64,000 nt of DNA from Adineta vaga (taxonomy: Eukaryota; Rotifera): NCBI GenBank assembly GCA_021613535.1, contig CP075493.1:3968001-4032000 (forward strand), written 5' to 3'. The notes under the pieces are model-generated. The model saw only the letters and a program-made list of their open reading frames with translations, was not told the origin of the DNA and ran no database searches. A program made the position numbers and the translations under genes. Positions 35,279-47,245 of the stretch are shown here, in pieces (the first letter of the stretch is position 1; the number at the start of each line of letters is the position of its first letter).

Positions 35279-37388
35279 TTAAGCAAAATGATTTTCAATA
35301 TGATCCTTCTTGTTTTCAAGAGTTAAATGATGAGGAAATTCCCAATAACACATTGGACATTCGCGAATTTCTTCATTAGAATTTGTTGAAGTTAATGGTT
35401 TACTTTCTTCTACTTCTTCTTCTTGTTGTTCTTCGTTATCAACATCATCATTATCCTCTTCGATATCTTCTTCTACTTGAGGTTTTTGTTGATCTTGTTG
35501 TTGAAGTTCATAAGAATTACGAAGAAGAGTTACTAAAGCTTCTTCATTAAGACCAGTTTCATTTGATAATGTTGTTGGATTCGATTTTGGTAATGAAGAA
35601 GATGACGATTGAAGATTTACTTTTGTAATCATACGTTCAAGTGCTGCATATTTACGATAAAGAGTCTTATATTCATCAGCACCAGCTAATAATCGTTCTG
35701 TTAAATCTTGATTCTTATTTTCTAATTCAACCTAGTAATAACAAAGAGAAAAATTTTGTAAATCTTTTTTTCTCATTTCTTACGATAAGTTCCTTGTAAG
35801 TTGTTAATTGTTTCTTCACTTCAATTTCACTCTTTTGATGTTTAACACAACGTTTTTCAATTTCATTAAATGAATTTTTCAAAAGTGTGAAATCATTTGT
35901 ATTGCCTTGAGTTTGTTGTAATTCTTTACGAAGTATTTCTAATTCAGTCTGTTTCTAAATAAATTAAAATAAGAAAATGATAATTTAATTTTTCAAATTT
36001 TTTACTTGTTGAGTTTGTGTTTGATATTCTCCATTCATAACATCAATTTGTTGTTGTAAATCTTTAATTAATTGTTTATCTTCTTTTGCCATAGCCAAGA
36101 GAAATGTATTATCAGCTTTAATTGATTGAAATTCTTCTTTTAATAAACTATTGGCAGATTCTAATGCATGAATTTGATTTTCTTGTTGAGCAGCTTGTTT
36201 ATTATAAGCATCGATTTGTCCTTGAATAGATTTTTGATATTTTTCACTTGTTAAACGTAAATCACATAATTGTTGTTCCAATTGTGTTTGATATTGATTG
36301 GCTGTTTTAACTAATTCATTCGATTTTAATAAACGTTTTTCTAAATCATTTATTTTTGTTAATTGTTCATTGGTTAATTGAGTTGTTGCTGTCATTTGTA
36401 ATTGTAATTTTGTCATATCATTCGTTAATTCTTGATTCGTTTCATTAAGTACACTACAACGTTTAGCAAATTGTAATGATTCAGTTTTATATTGCTCACA
36501 TAGAACACCACAAGCATCATATTCAGCACGTAATTTCGCTTCAACTTGTTGACGAGTCGTCAATTCATCAATAGTTGCTCTATGAGTTGCAGCAAGAACC
36601 TAATATTCAGAAGAAGAAAAACGATTTCAAATCTGTCTTTATAATGAGAAAAGTTTGAGAATGACGTACTTGCATATCAGCTTGAAATTTATTCATATAT
36701 TCATTGGTTTTCAAATTACATAACTCAACTTTTGCTTTTAATTCATCTTTCTGTTGTTCTAAACGTCGATTCATATCTAATAAATGACGATTTTCTTGAC
36801 GTAATTTCTCTTCAACCAACATGCTCTTCGTGTGAATAACAACAAGATCATCATTATCATAATCATTTAATGCAATTAAACCGTCATTTGTTGATTTCAT
36901 TGACGATTTTTCACCTATTGTACTTGTTAATAAATCAATATCATCAATTGAACAATTTAGTTGAAAAGGAATTGATGAACCGAAGTATTTTCGTTTGTTT
37001 CGAAGGTAACAAAATTGATAGAATTCATCATCACTTGTTGGTAATAGTGAAGATGAAAATACAGCTGTACCATGACAAGTTGTTTCAACGGAATTTATTG
37101 ATGATTTCATTTGAATAGGTGCATATGCTAAACATTCTTGAATATTTGTACAACCAGCCTAAAAGAAAAGAATAATAACTTTCGTAAGTCCAAATTGAAT
37201 AAACATACACGTAATAAACCAATAGAATCTTCAGTGAGATCGATTTTTTCATCATTCAAGATTGTAAAATGAACAGTAAGATCTTCGCCTTTGACATATT
37301 GATCGGCAACATTTTCGAAGACAACTTGATCTTGTCGTTCATCGATATTTGAATTTGTTGATGGACGATGAATAGTAATTTCCGACAT
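35279..37388 (-). CDS. SKICH/coiled-coil autophagy receptor, CALCOCO/TAX1BP1-like
   Basis: Several exons with short introns. The N-terminal SKICH domain reads VVFENVADQYVKGEDLTVHF, IGLLR, then after an intron AGCTNIQECLAYAP, and DEFYQFCYLRNKRKYFGSSI, matching the YYQFCYV..GASIPF segment of NDP52. DDLVVI at about 163-168 sits where NDP52 has its non-canonical LIR (LVV) for LC3C. A coiled coil of several hundred residues follows. The C-terminus is a C2H2-type finger (CPMCYWEFPHH, then HIENHF), comparable to the ubiquitin-binding UBZ of TAX1BP1/NDP52. Members link ubiquitin-tagged cargo to autophagosomes. A Glu/Asp-rich linker (VEEDIEEDNDDVDNEEQ) precedes the finger. Confidence 0.85.
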
Positions 37389-37951
37389 ATTTATGTTAAT
37401 TCAATAGACAAATAAAGATTAGATCTAAAAAAAATCAACATAGTAGAAACGATAAACACGAATAGACGGATGATAATTTTCCTTTTTTCTTTTTGTTGTT
37501 ATAAAAGTAAATGAAATGGCTGACTGACTGACTTAATAGAATATCGAATATAACACAAGTGCGCATAAGTGTCGAACTTTTATCTCAAAAGAACGCATAT
37601 GCGTGATTATTTTTTGTGGCAAGACAGAATAGTCTAAAGTTGAAATGGAAAATTTTCTTTAAAAATGAAATACAAAAACACCTGACTTTTTCAGTTTTTA
37701 ATCACGAAAGATTTTTTTTGTATTTATTCATGATGAGCGACATCTATCGAATAGACAAATCTCATCATAATTGAGGCTTTGACATAAACATAGAAAATGG
37801 TCTATATAATCGAGTCGCGAAAAGAGAGAAAATGTTCGTAATATACAGAAAAACACATATAGGAATATACTTGTAGATTATTTATTTATTATCAAAATTA
37901 CTTCGTTGTTTTTCTACTGATATAAAAAAAAACATTCGATAAACTACAAAC
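37389..37951. other. Intergenic, 563 bp (divergent promoters)
   Basis: Shared upstream region of the autophagy-receptor and calcineurin B genes. AT-rich; no clear motif. Confidence 0.55.
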
Positions 37952-39305
37952 ATGGTATGAAAAGATAGATTCATTGATGAGTAATTTTCATTCAAAGTTC
38001 TTTCATTATTTAGGGAAACATGACTTCAATTCCCGTTGAGCTTTGTGCTACATGTAAACTAGCTTTTCATAGAATGAATATCAATTGTTTGTTTGTTTGT
38101 TTTTCTATCTTTAATAGTTGATGCGGATGAAATACGTCGGTTAGGGAAACGTTTCAAGAAACTAGATGTTGATGGTAGCGGTTCATTGAGTGTCCAAGAA
38201 TTTATGTCTATACCTGAATTACAACAAAATCCACTTGTTCAACGTGTGATTGATATATTTGATACAGATGGAAATGGTGAAATTGATTTTAAAGGTAACA
38301 ATTTCTTTTCAAGGTCAAAAAACAAATTTCATTCGAGCTTTGTTTTTCAATTAGAATTTATTGGTGGAATCTCACAATTTAGTGTAAAAGGAGATAAAGA
38401 ATCAAAATTAAGATGTATGTTTTCGAAGAAGAAGAAAAAAAAACACGAAGTTTAATGATAAAAATTATTCTTTTAGTTGCATTCAAAATTTATGATATGG
38501 ATAAAGATGGATATATATCCAATGGTATGTATATTAAGAGAAGGAGGGACTTTTTAGTTGAATGGAAAGAAGAGTTAAAGAAGAACGTCCTTTGTTCGAT
38601 TCTATGTGAGCTCGTAATTCGAACTTGTCTGATCTTTCATGCAGACTCGTTTTGCAATGTGAGCTGAAAGAAAATCTGTGTATCTATCAAACAGATAAAT
38701 TCTCTTTCAAATCTTGAGCTTATCTGAAGTTGAACACAAACACGAATTTTCATTCTTTTTTTTTCTTTAGGAGAATTATTTCAAGTATTGAAAATGATGG
38801 TTGGCTCGAATTTAAAAGATTCTCAGTTACAACAAATTGTTGATAAAGTAAATTTATCATAGAAAAATTTCATAATTCAATTGTTCTCTGTTTTAAATAG
38901 ACAATAATCAATGCTGACAAAGATGGTGATGGAAAAATAAGTTTTGACGAATTTTGTGCCGTAAGTTATCGAAGAAAAATCTTCTTCTCTTCATCTTTTC
39001 AATTACATCATTCACTAGTTTATCCCTACATATGAGCTCAATATAAGTCTGCCGAGTAACATCAAAATCTAAAATAAACTTTTTCGGTAACTCATTGTTT
39101 TTGTTGCATTGTCTATGTGTTCAATATTGTTCGTATTAGTCGTAGAAAGTTTTGTTATTGTTATGAATTTTTAGTGATAGAAAATATTCATCAAAAAAAT
39201 TTATCATTAATTCTTACTTGGTTTTTTTTTTCTTTCTATTTATTTTAGTGTGTTGGTGATTCATTAATTGATGATATTCAAAAGAAAATGACAGTCACTG
39301 TATAA
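37952..39305 (+). CDS. CNB: Calcineurin subunit B (regulatory)
   Basis: Eight exons. The first contributes only the ATG before a gtatga donor. Exon 2 starts GGA AAC ATG, giving [20 protein letters not shown] after joining, parallel to human MGNEASYPLEMCSHFDADEI. Four canonical EF-hand loops follow: [36 protein letters not shown] and [32 protein letters not shown] and [18 protein letters not shown] are near-identical to animal homologues. Length is about 173 residues (usual 170); the C-terminus ([17 protein letters not shown]) is slightly longer. Gly2 is the myristoylation site. It binds Ca2+ and activates the catalytic subunit of the calcineurin phosphatase. Confidence 0.96.
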
Positions 39306-39902
39306 AAAGAACTCGAACTCGAAATCAAATTATTTATTTATACACGCAAATAAACACACATTATGCTCAGTGTACGCTCATCTCTATTTCTTTTGAATTC
39401 ATTCTTTATGTACACGTATATACATTGTACTGATACTCTTCATTTTTTTTTCAATGTTCTCTTCTGCTATTTCTTCTCATACAAATGTGTTTTATTCGAA
39501 TCTCGCCATGTTTTCTTTCTCTCTTTTCTTTTTGTATGCATGCAAGTTCAGGACAACCAAACAGTGAGATTAATCCATATATATATATATATACATACAT
39601 ATATTATTCTAATATTCTCTTGTGTATTGTGATGTGATTTAGTTTTTAGTACTGTCAAATTTTCTTCTTTTTTTTCTTCTCATTTCAATTGACTAACAAG
39701 AACAAAGAGCGATCGAAGATAAGATTCTCTCTACTTATTCTAACAGAAAAACAAAATTCGCAATAAAAATAAAAACAAAATTCTTTAATATCAGTTCATT
39801 ATCAGTGAGATAAGAATATTCTAAGATGAATGAAGTAAAAAGATCTTGTTTATCAATGATATTATTTCATGTTAACCTTTTTACTTTTCATCCTTGTTTA
39901 AC
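39306..39902. other. Intergenic, 597 bp
   Basis: Pyrimidine-rich with a TA repeat at about 39578-39592 and imperfect TACA repeats after it. An 89-codon frame here is Phe/Tyr/Ser-rich noise. No gene. Confidence 0.55.
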
Positions 39903-41351
39903 ATGCTCTCGATTTATAAGATAATTGTATTTCTATTGATAATAAGAAAAGAAATAGAAACATCTAGAATACAAGATCCGATTCCATTTGGAAATGAACG
40001 TTTAAATGATTTCTACTTTGTGAAAAATGGAACTATCTTTCATCAATTTGTATGTTTTCATTTTTTCTTCTTATGAATTCGAATCGTTCAATTTTCGAAC
40101 ATATCTAGAATCATGGTGCATATGGTGGTACTCCAAAAATTGTTGTACAATCACAATATCAATATGTTGAACAAATGGAATCATCTATTGTAGGTTAATT
40201 TCATCGGAAATGAATTTCTTTCTATGATTTGAAATGTAATTTAGCGTGAATGGATGAATGGTGCAACTGGTTATCGTCAATGTATAACAGCAGCTAAACA
40301 ACGTTTAACAACAATGATGCATATTAAAAATACATCGGACGCTGTATTAGTTGATAATGCTAGTGAAGGAATTAATGCTATTCTGAGAAATTTAGATCCA
40401 CCATTAGGATCATCGGATTATATTATTGATCTTTCAATTGCTTATGCACCATTTAAAGGTTTATATCAATGGTTAGGTTCACGATATGGTGTTAAAACAT
40501 TAGAAATACCAATTCAATGGCCAGTTACTGGCGCAGAATCATTTATTCAACCGATAACTGCGACATTGAAAGCCAATGCTTCTTCTCTTAATATTCGTAT
40601 GGCAATTTTCAGTCATATTTCTGCTTATCCAGCAGTTATTTTACCTGTAAAAGAATTAGTCGAATTATTTCATCGATATAATATTTCAGTCATTGTGGAT
40701 GGTGCTCATGCACTTGGAAATATTGAAATTAATATTGACGATATGTCCGACGTGGATTATTATTTTACCAATACACATAAATGGTTATATTCAAGTAAAA
40801 GTAGTGCTATACTTTACGTTCGACATGATCATCAACATTTATATATACCAGCTCCAGCTATTGTCGATTCAGCAATGACAGATGATTTTGAATCGCGATT
40901 TATATGGACAGGTACACGTGATAGAACACCTTATTGTGCGATTTTATCAGCATTAGATTATCGACAAAGTTTAGGTGGTGAAGAACGAATTATGAAATAT
41001 AATCAAGAATTAGCACAATATGGCGGAAGATATCTATCTCGATTATGGGCAACGAAAATTTTATCACCTGAAAATATGCAAAGTGGAATGACAAATGTAC
41101 AAGTTCCAACAAAGAATTTTACCATATGTCAGATGGTTGTTAATCAATTGTATAGTTCTTATAATACAATGGTGAGTGGAGCAAGTAATATTCTAGCAGA
41201 ATTAGGTGATATTCCATGTTACTTACGATTGTCAGCACAGATTTATCAAGAGAAAAGAGATTGGCATGTATTAGGTGAATTAATTGTGAAATTGTTGAAA
41301 GAATTTAATGGTTATACACCAAGAAGAAATCGTTTTGATGATTTTCATTAA
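39903..41351 (+). CDS. PLP-dependent class V aminotransferase, isopenicillin-N-epimerase-like
   Basis: Three exons (from 39903; NHGAYGGTPKI exon near 40110; then the 365-codon exon starting REWMNG) join in phase. NHGAYGGTP is the family's N-terminal glycine loop, VDGAHALG holds the Asp that pairs with the PLP pyridine nitrogen, and FTNTHKWLYSSK contains the Schiff-base Lys. Such enzymes are called isopenicillin N epimerase-like or cysteine desulfurase-like and act on small amino acids; the exact substrate is unknown. A hydrophobic stretch at the N-terminus (IYKIIVFLLII) could be a signal anchor. A plausible alternative is a start further in. Bacterial and fungal relatives are common, so transfer is possible but not shown. 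Confidence 0.83.
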
Positions 41352-41687
41352 TTGTCTTAGTAAAATATTGCTTGAAAGAACAAATCTAAAATACTTTTTT
41401 TTCGAAAACATAATATTTGTTGAAACATTCATATGAAAGAGTCATTATGACGAAAACATTTTTCTTTCCTTTTTCGCTTCGAATGATAATAAGGGAGAAA
41501 AGAGAATGATTCATACTACAGGGTTTCTTCCGATAAACGCTCTACCCATGGGAAAAAAACAAATGTACCGATTATTGAATCATGTAGAAGTTTCCAATGA
41601 TTACGTAAACTTAAATACTATATTTATTAGAGACAATGAATGATCAGTTCACTATTTTCTGTTTTACTACACTCATATACATTTAAT
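41352..41687. other. Intergenic, 336 bp
   Basis: 3' flank of the aminotransferase and upstream region of the next small gene. No feature seen. Confidence 0.5.
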
Positions 41688-42116
41688 ATGGTTACACATA
41701 CAATTATTTGGGTGGATACCAACGCTTCAGATGTTAGTAGTACTTTTCGTAGTAAACTTGGTGATGCACAATTTTTTACTGAGTCGAACGATTGTATAGA
41801 TTACATTCAATCACATTCAAATATATCTATTTATCTTATCGTATCTGGTCATTTAGCGAAATCTTTGATACCGAAAGTTTACGAATATTCAAATTTGATC
41901 AAAACTTTTATCTTTTGTGGATCAATTATAGCATATGCAGAATGGGCAATGGACTATTGTGATAAATTAATGATATTTGATCATGGTGATGATCTCTTAG
42001 AACGATTATGGAATGATCTAGAAAGTCAGTTTCGTGCACAAGCGATACAATATTTACGATGTGCAGATAAATATAAAAATCGAGCACTTCAATACAAGCA
42101 ACCAGCTTGTGGTTAA
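41688..42116 (+). CDS. Receiver-like small protein
   Basis: The ATG at 41688 (MVTHTIIWVDTN) is preferred over the frame's first codon, because the upstream part is not conserved-looking. 142 residues. A Rossmann/receiver-like run of strands and helices is seen: TIIWVD, AQFFTESNDCIDYIQSH, ISIYLIVSGHLAKSLIPKVY, LIKTFIFCGS. A helical C-terminus (RAQAIQYLRCADKYKNRALQY) follows. The same plan appears at the N-terminus of the TRAF-like gene (25.9 kb) and in the 28.2 kb fragment, and in bdelloid proteins where it precedes TPR or ART domains. Here it stands alone. Function is unknown; it resembles a response-regulator fold but I cannot show phosphoacceptor chemistry. Confidence 0.65.
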   Translation: MVTHTIIWVDTNASDVSSTFRSKLGDAQFFTESNDCIDYIQSHSNISIYLIVSGHLAKSLIPKVYEYSNLIKTFIFCGSIIAYAEWAMDYCDKLMIFDHGDDLLERLWNDLESQFRAQAIQYLRCADKYKNRALQYKQPACG

Positions 42117-42398
42117 ACAGATAATTTTTTAATTTTTCTGTGAAAAATATATCTTTATTTTTTTAATAAAATCAATGTCTAACAGAAATTTACTCTAAGT
42201 TTCAATATCTTGAGGTTATAGGTGAGAGTGCAGTCATACTCGTCACTAATAATCTGAAAATGTTTTTCTAACAAATTATTTTTTTAATATTTCTATGAGT
42301 CATTTACTATTGATTATCTTTCTCTTCTCTTCATATGATTGTGCAATTACAATAGAATGAAAATTTCTTTTTCTAACACAGTTTCTTTCATTCGTATA

Positions 42399-42412
42399 TA
42401 ATTTCATTTCAG
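42399..42412 (+). promoter_or_regulatory. Candidate trans-splice acceptor
   Basis: ATAATTTCATTTCAG-type context ends exactly at the base before the ATG of the F-box gene. With no upstream exon seen, a spliced leader would give the mRNA its 5' end. Inference only. Confidence 0.35.
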
Positions 42413-43384
42413 ATGGATAACTTTCAGACTTTAGAAAAACTTCCAAATGAAATCTTTCAAGATCTATTTGAATATTTTGATATCTACGAATTATATAAAA
42501 TATTTTCGAAGTTAAATTTTCGTTTTGATGGATTAGTGAAAAATTTTCAACATCTTCAAATAATTCTTCATTCATTTGATGATATTCATTATCCAGTAAA
42601 TCGATATTTCCTCTCAACAATAAAAACATTAGTAATTGATCATTCCAAGAAATTCTACGATTCAACAATCATTGAATCCATTTCGCATATTCGTTGTTTA
42701 ATTCTTGGTGAACCGACACGTGAACAATGGGAATCGATATCTCCTCTCTATTTTCCACATCTTGAACGTTTATATTTATTTAATACAAGATTTGCTTATC
42801 GAACAGAAAAACTTTGTCAATTAATTTTTTCTAATGCATTTTCATCCTTACATTCGTGTTCATTACCTCATATTACCTATGAACTTAGCAATTCCTGGAC
42901 TCAATCTTATCATCTTCAATCACTTCAAGTGAATATTTGGGATATTCGTGTCTACACTCAAATCCTTCATACCTGCCCAAATTTACGTCATTTGACAATT
43001 CGTCTCAGTTGTGAAACGCATTCGGAGAATGTATCACTAAATTCAAATTTACGGCATTTAAATCTTCAATATTTAAATTTACATCGTTGTAAACCAATTA
43101 CAGATGGATTTATTGATTCCATACTATCATTCGTACCTAATCTTTCTCGATTTTCACTTCGAGCTAACAATCATTATCCAAGCAGTATTTCTATGAATAC
43201 ATTAGTTGATATTTTTCAAAAGCGAATACCAAGATTGAGACGTATTAATATAGATATTACTGTACAGGATAGTATGTTCTATGAAGAACAAATGGAAACG
43301 AAGTATCCATTGTTTCAATCAGTCAAACTTCAAACCGATCTATACAGACGAACAAGTATAATTATTCGTGGATCAATATGGTAG
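42413..43384 (+). CDS. F-box protein
   Basis: Single exon, 323 residues. The F-box is at 7-45 (LEKLPNEIFQDLFEYFDIYELYKIF). It is followed by irregular leucine-rich segments (FPHLERLYLFNTRF, LQSLQVNIWD, CPNLRHLTIRLS, LRHLNLQYLNLHRCKPI, VPNLSRFSLRANN). It is a probable SCF substrate adaptor, paralogous in kind, though not closely, to the F-box gene at 15 kb. The ATG follows an AG with a polypyrimidine stretch (tttcatttcag) directly, as expected for a spliced-leader acceptor. Confidence 0.85.
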   Translation: MDNFQTLEKLPNEIFQDLFEYFDIYELYKIFSKLNFRFDGLVKNFQHLQIILHSFDDIHYPVNRYFLSTIKTLVIDHSKKFYDSTIIESISHIRCLILGEPTREQWESISPLYFPHLERLYLFNTRFAYRTEKLCQLIFSNAFSSLHSCSLPHITYELSNSWTQSYHLQSLQVNIWDIRVYTQILHTCPNLRHLTIRLSCETHSENVSLNSNLRHLNLQYLNLHRCKPITDGFIDSILSFVPNLSRFSLRANNHYPSSISMNTLVDIFQKRIPRLRRINIDITVQDSMFYEEQMETKYPLFQSVKLQTDLYRRTSIIIRGSIW

Positions 43385-44050
43385 ATACAGGATTTAATTA
43401 TATTGCTCTTCGAACATGTCATGATTGAGTCTTATTTACTTGTAGATAGTCTTTTTTGATACTTGTGATCAATCCTTGACAAGAGGAAATTTCTTCGAAT
43501 GATCATTTATTTTCGTTGATTCATTCCCACATGAATATCCTGATAATGATTTTTCTATGATAAAAGAAAAACTAGATTGTCGATATGATTGGAAATGTTG
43601 AATACACTGAATATATTTCTTTAAACTCTCGGGAATTCTTTCAGTTGACTTGTTTTGATTTCTGTGACAGACAACGAGAAAAAAGAAAACATATTGTCAA
43701 AATTCATCCGACTAGAGTTTGATTGCTCTTGCCTATCCAATGACAATAACATACACGAAAGAGAAGATCGAATTTTGTCTGTGTAAGTAACGAACAATGA
43801 CTGTTATGATGTAAGCTATCGGAACGAATAAGAAAAGAAATGTCGTTTGTCTTAATTACTCTTCTTTAGTCCCGATCGTGCAATATTTACTCATCTTTCT
43901 TTCCTTTTTTTCGCTAGCTCATTAAACGGACAGTCTATTCGTTTGACAAGCGAATTCAATTGTTCATTGATCTTGTTTTTTTCTAACTTTCTCACTCTTT
44001 AGTGCAACTAAGAAATGTGTGAATTAACACATTAAATGTTGCAGTGAAAT
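43385..44050. other. Intergenic, 666 bp
   Basis: AT-rich region holding the promoter of the PDZ gene. No further feature. Confidence 0.55.
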
Positions 44051-46391
44051 ATGACTATTCGAATAATTTTCTGGTGGTGGATATGGTATTTATTACTGGT
44101 AACAATTGATTTTATTCAAGCACAAAATCCATTTAATAGTGGCGTTGGCGGCGGTCTTCCACTTGATCCTTTTCTCGAACTTACAGGAGCAGTTACGACT
44201 CCTGTTATACAAAAATCTACAAATCCAGATTTATCATGTGTATCACAAGGAACATTAGCTGGAGCGATTATTGGAACATTATTATTATCGGCTTTTATTG
44301 CATTTTTGACTTGGATGGTCTATTTAAGACAGAAGTTACAAGGTATACTTTTTGAATAGACTATTTTTCTTTTCGCCTAACACACTTTTGTTATAATTTG
44401 AAAGAACTACAATCATATGAAAATCAAGGGAAAAAACATGTGCGAATATCATCGAAACCTCATTCAACTATTTCTGCAGTTTCAAATTATAAAAAACAAC
44501 ATATGATTCATGGTTTGTTGGAAATGAGATTTCTTTGTATATTCAATATAGTTTTGAATGAAATTCTAGATGAAATAGATGAGAACGATAACCAATTCCC
44601 ATTGGATGCTATTGATTATAAAGTAAGCACAATCAATTATTAATGCTTTCACACTCTCTTTTCAATAGAACTTAAATAAAATGTTCTTCATCTAAATTTA
44701 ACATTACATCTCATTCTTTCGAAAATCTCTACTGCAGATTAATCGTACAGACAGAGTTTTATTAAATATATATATATTACTCAATCTAACCTTGTTCTAT
44801 TATAAATAGTTTGGTACATTTCCATTTCGTCAATCTCAAACGCCAAGTGTTAATGGTCATTCTAATACTGGTGACTGGTTAACACGTATTCCATCTTCGT
44901 TTCGATCTGCAACTATGGATAAAGTAAATGTGTATTTTATGATTTTGTTGTTATTTTATAGGATTATCAAAAACGAAATTTTAGGATGCACAAGTGATCG
45001 ATATTGAACTATTGAATCCAACATTTTGTGGTCTAAATTTTAGTATCACAGGAAATATGCGTTCAGGAATTTTTGTAAAAGAAATTCTCGATAAAGAAAT
45101 AGGAAAAGGACAAATGAAATTAAATTCATCCGATCAATTGAAAGCTGGTAATTCTTTTCTTGTTCAATCTATCATAATAATTGATTTCATAATTGACTAG
45201 GTGATCGAATTGTTGCCTTAACTGTCTGTTTTGAATCCATTGTTTACGAAGATGCACTAACAATTCTAAGTTATGCATCACCATATCCAGTATGTTTGAT
45301 CGATGTGTTTTTCTTTTTCGTTAGAAAATCGAAATATACAATTGGTTTAATTAGGTTATTCTTCGTGTTCAACGATCAACACGTTTACCGAAAGTAAAAG
45401 TAATCAAAGAAAAACGTTTAGTATCAGGAACAACAGCAACTACAAACAAAGTGAAATGGCGCGATGATTTTGAACACTACGATAACGATAGTAAATCTTC
45501 TCTCGAAATTGAATGACAAGAAACTATATATAGTTTATTTTCAACTAGCATCACATAATCATTCTTCAAATCCACTCAATCCAACAGCAACATTAACAAC
45601 AGATACAAAATCAACTTCTGCAAATGATCAACCTCGTTCATCCTCGAAAAAACCTCGTACAAGCAAATCACCATCGATTCCGAAAGGTAATAAATCTAAA
45701 GCATCATTGAATCATATTGCCACCATAGCAAAACAAGTGAATCCGGATCTAAAAAATCATCGAAACAAAATACCCAATACAATGATGTTAACATCGACAG
45801 GTTTAACAGGAAAACCTCTTGAGAAAATTGCAGTTTCACCTGCAGGAACTAATAAAACAACGGTTAAATCTGTGACAAATGCTGTTATTTCTTATCTTCA
45901 TTATCGAGGCGTGAATGGAGGACATGGAACAGGTAGAGATATTACAGGGTTATAAACTAACGCATGTATATGCATGAACGGGAGATATGTGTGTTTTTAA
46001 TTGCAAAGAAATATTTTTATATGATTTTTTTTAGATGTTACAAATAATTCTGAAGCAACATTAATGGTAAGTAAGAAAACATCATCATTCATTTGAAAAC
46101 AGAAAAAATTTCTTTCTGATCAATATATTAACATCGAAGAGAAAATGTATAAACATTTTTTTTTTTCTTAATTTTTAGCCCTATTACGATTCTCCATATG
46201 ATTACTATGCTGCTAATGTATCTCATGCACATTTAAATAAAAATAATAATAATTCCTCATCAACAGAATCTCTAACTGCTGTTACATCATTGTGTACGAT
46301 TGAGTTTTCGCCCTCTCGAATCTTACCAAAAACGATTCAACCAATTGAAGATAAAGAAACTTTGGAGAGAAATATCGACACATTCGTGTAA
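44051..46391 (+). CDS. Membrane-anchored PDZ-domain protein
   Basis: About nine short exons join in frame. A signal peptide (about 1-24) is followed by a short Pro/Thr-rich ectodomain, a membrane helix (LAGAIIGTLLLSAFIAFLTWMVY), a juxtamembrane linker (RQKLQ, then QSYENQGKKHVR) and one PDZ domain. The PDZ has IDIELLNPTFCGLNFSITG (unusual GLNF carboxylate loop), GIFVKEIL, LKAGDRIVALTVC and VILRVQRS. A basic Ser/Pro-rich region follows and the protein ends DTFV, itself a class I PDZ ligand (T at -2, V at 0). It probably scaffolds proteins at a membrane and may self-associate. One small exon (near 44520-44556) could be spliced out or kept without changing frame. I cannot name an orthologue. Confidence 0.78.
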
Positions 46392-47245
46392 ATATTTGTC
46401 TATGTTTTGTTTCTTATTACAATTTTTCCTTTTTCTTTGTTGTATTTTAATAAATGAAAACGAATCGTTGATGATAATCTATTCAAATAAATGTATACAA
46501 TCAATGTTATATTCCGATACAAAATTTTATGTATTGAAAATAGTATATATGTTTCATTGATAAATCGTTAAAATGTACTGCTTCAGTCGGCTAGAGAAAC
46601 AATCAAAATTAAAATAAGATCTCGTTTGTTAAATATATACACACACGAATTCGATAAGATTTAGGTATTCATTTGATTTCATCGACGATCTATAGATGCT
46701 CATCTTGATTGCTGAATCAACTTAGATGCAATGAAAAATCTCATTTGATACTATAGTTATCCGATTACTAGACCGTATCGGTCACATGATTAAAAGACAA
46801 GTTTTTCTTTTCTATTGTTTACGAGGATAAGCAGATAAGAAAAAGATTTTTCGTCTACATACAAATCCTTAACTAATTATGTCATTTATGTTTACCATCT
46901 TTTATGCTTTCATCAATATTTTTATGCTTTCGTGAAAAGAACTATTTTGAATATCAAAGTATTCTCATTATCAACATAATTGATTGAAATTTCATTCGAA
47001 TGATTTTATCTTTTTGCATGTTTGTTTGGTACCAGAACGGCACAATCAATATATGATAAGAATCCATTTCTTCGAGATACAACCTCTATATAGACACGAT
47101 GTTGTCCTTCAGATGTCACCATTTCAAAAGAAAAAGAAACATTATGAATGGTTCTTTAATAAATTCAAATAATAAACAATTAAAACACACATTTACTATC
47201 TAATCTAGAAGTTTGCTGTTTATTTCAGTTTTGTTTTGCTAGAGA
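46392..47245. other. Intergenic, 854 bp
   Basis: 3' flank of the PDZ gene and upstream region of the dehydratase. Frames at 46300 and 46984 are short and featureless. Confidence 0.55.

Noticed and set aside
39363-39632. 89-codon frame after calcineurin B
   Set aside because: Built on pyrimidine tracts and a TA repeat in the 3' flank.
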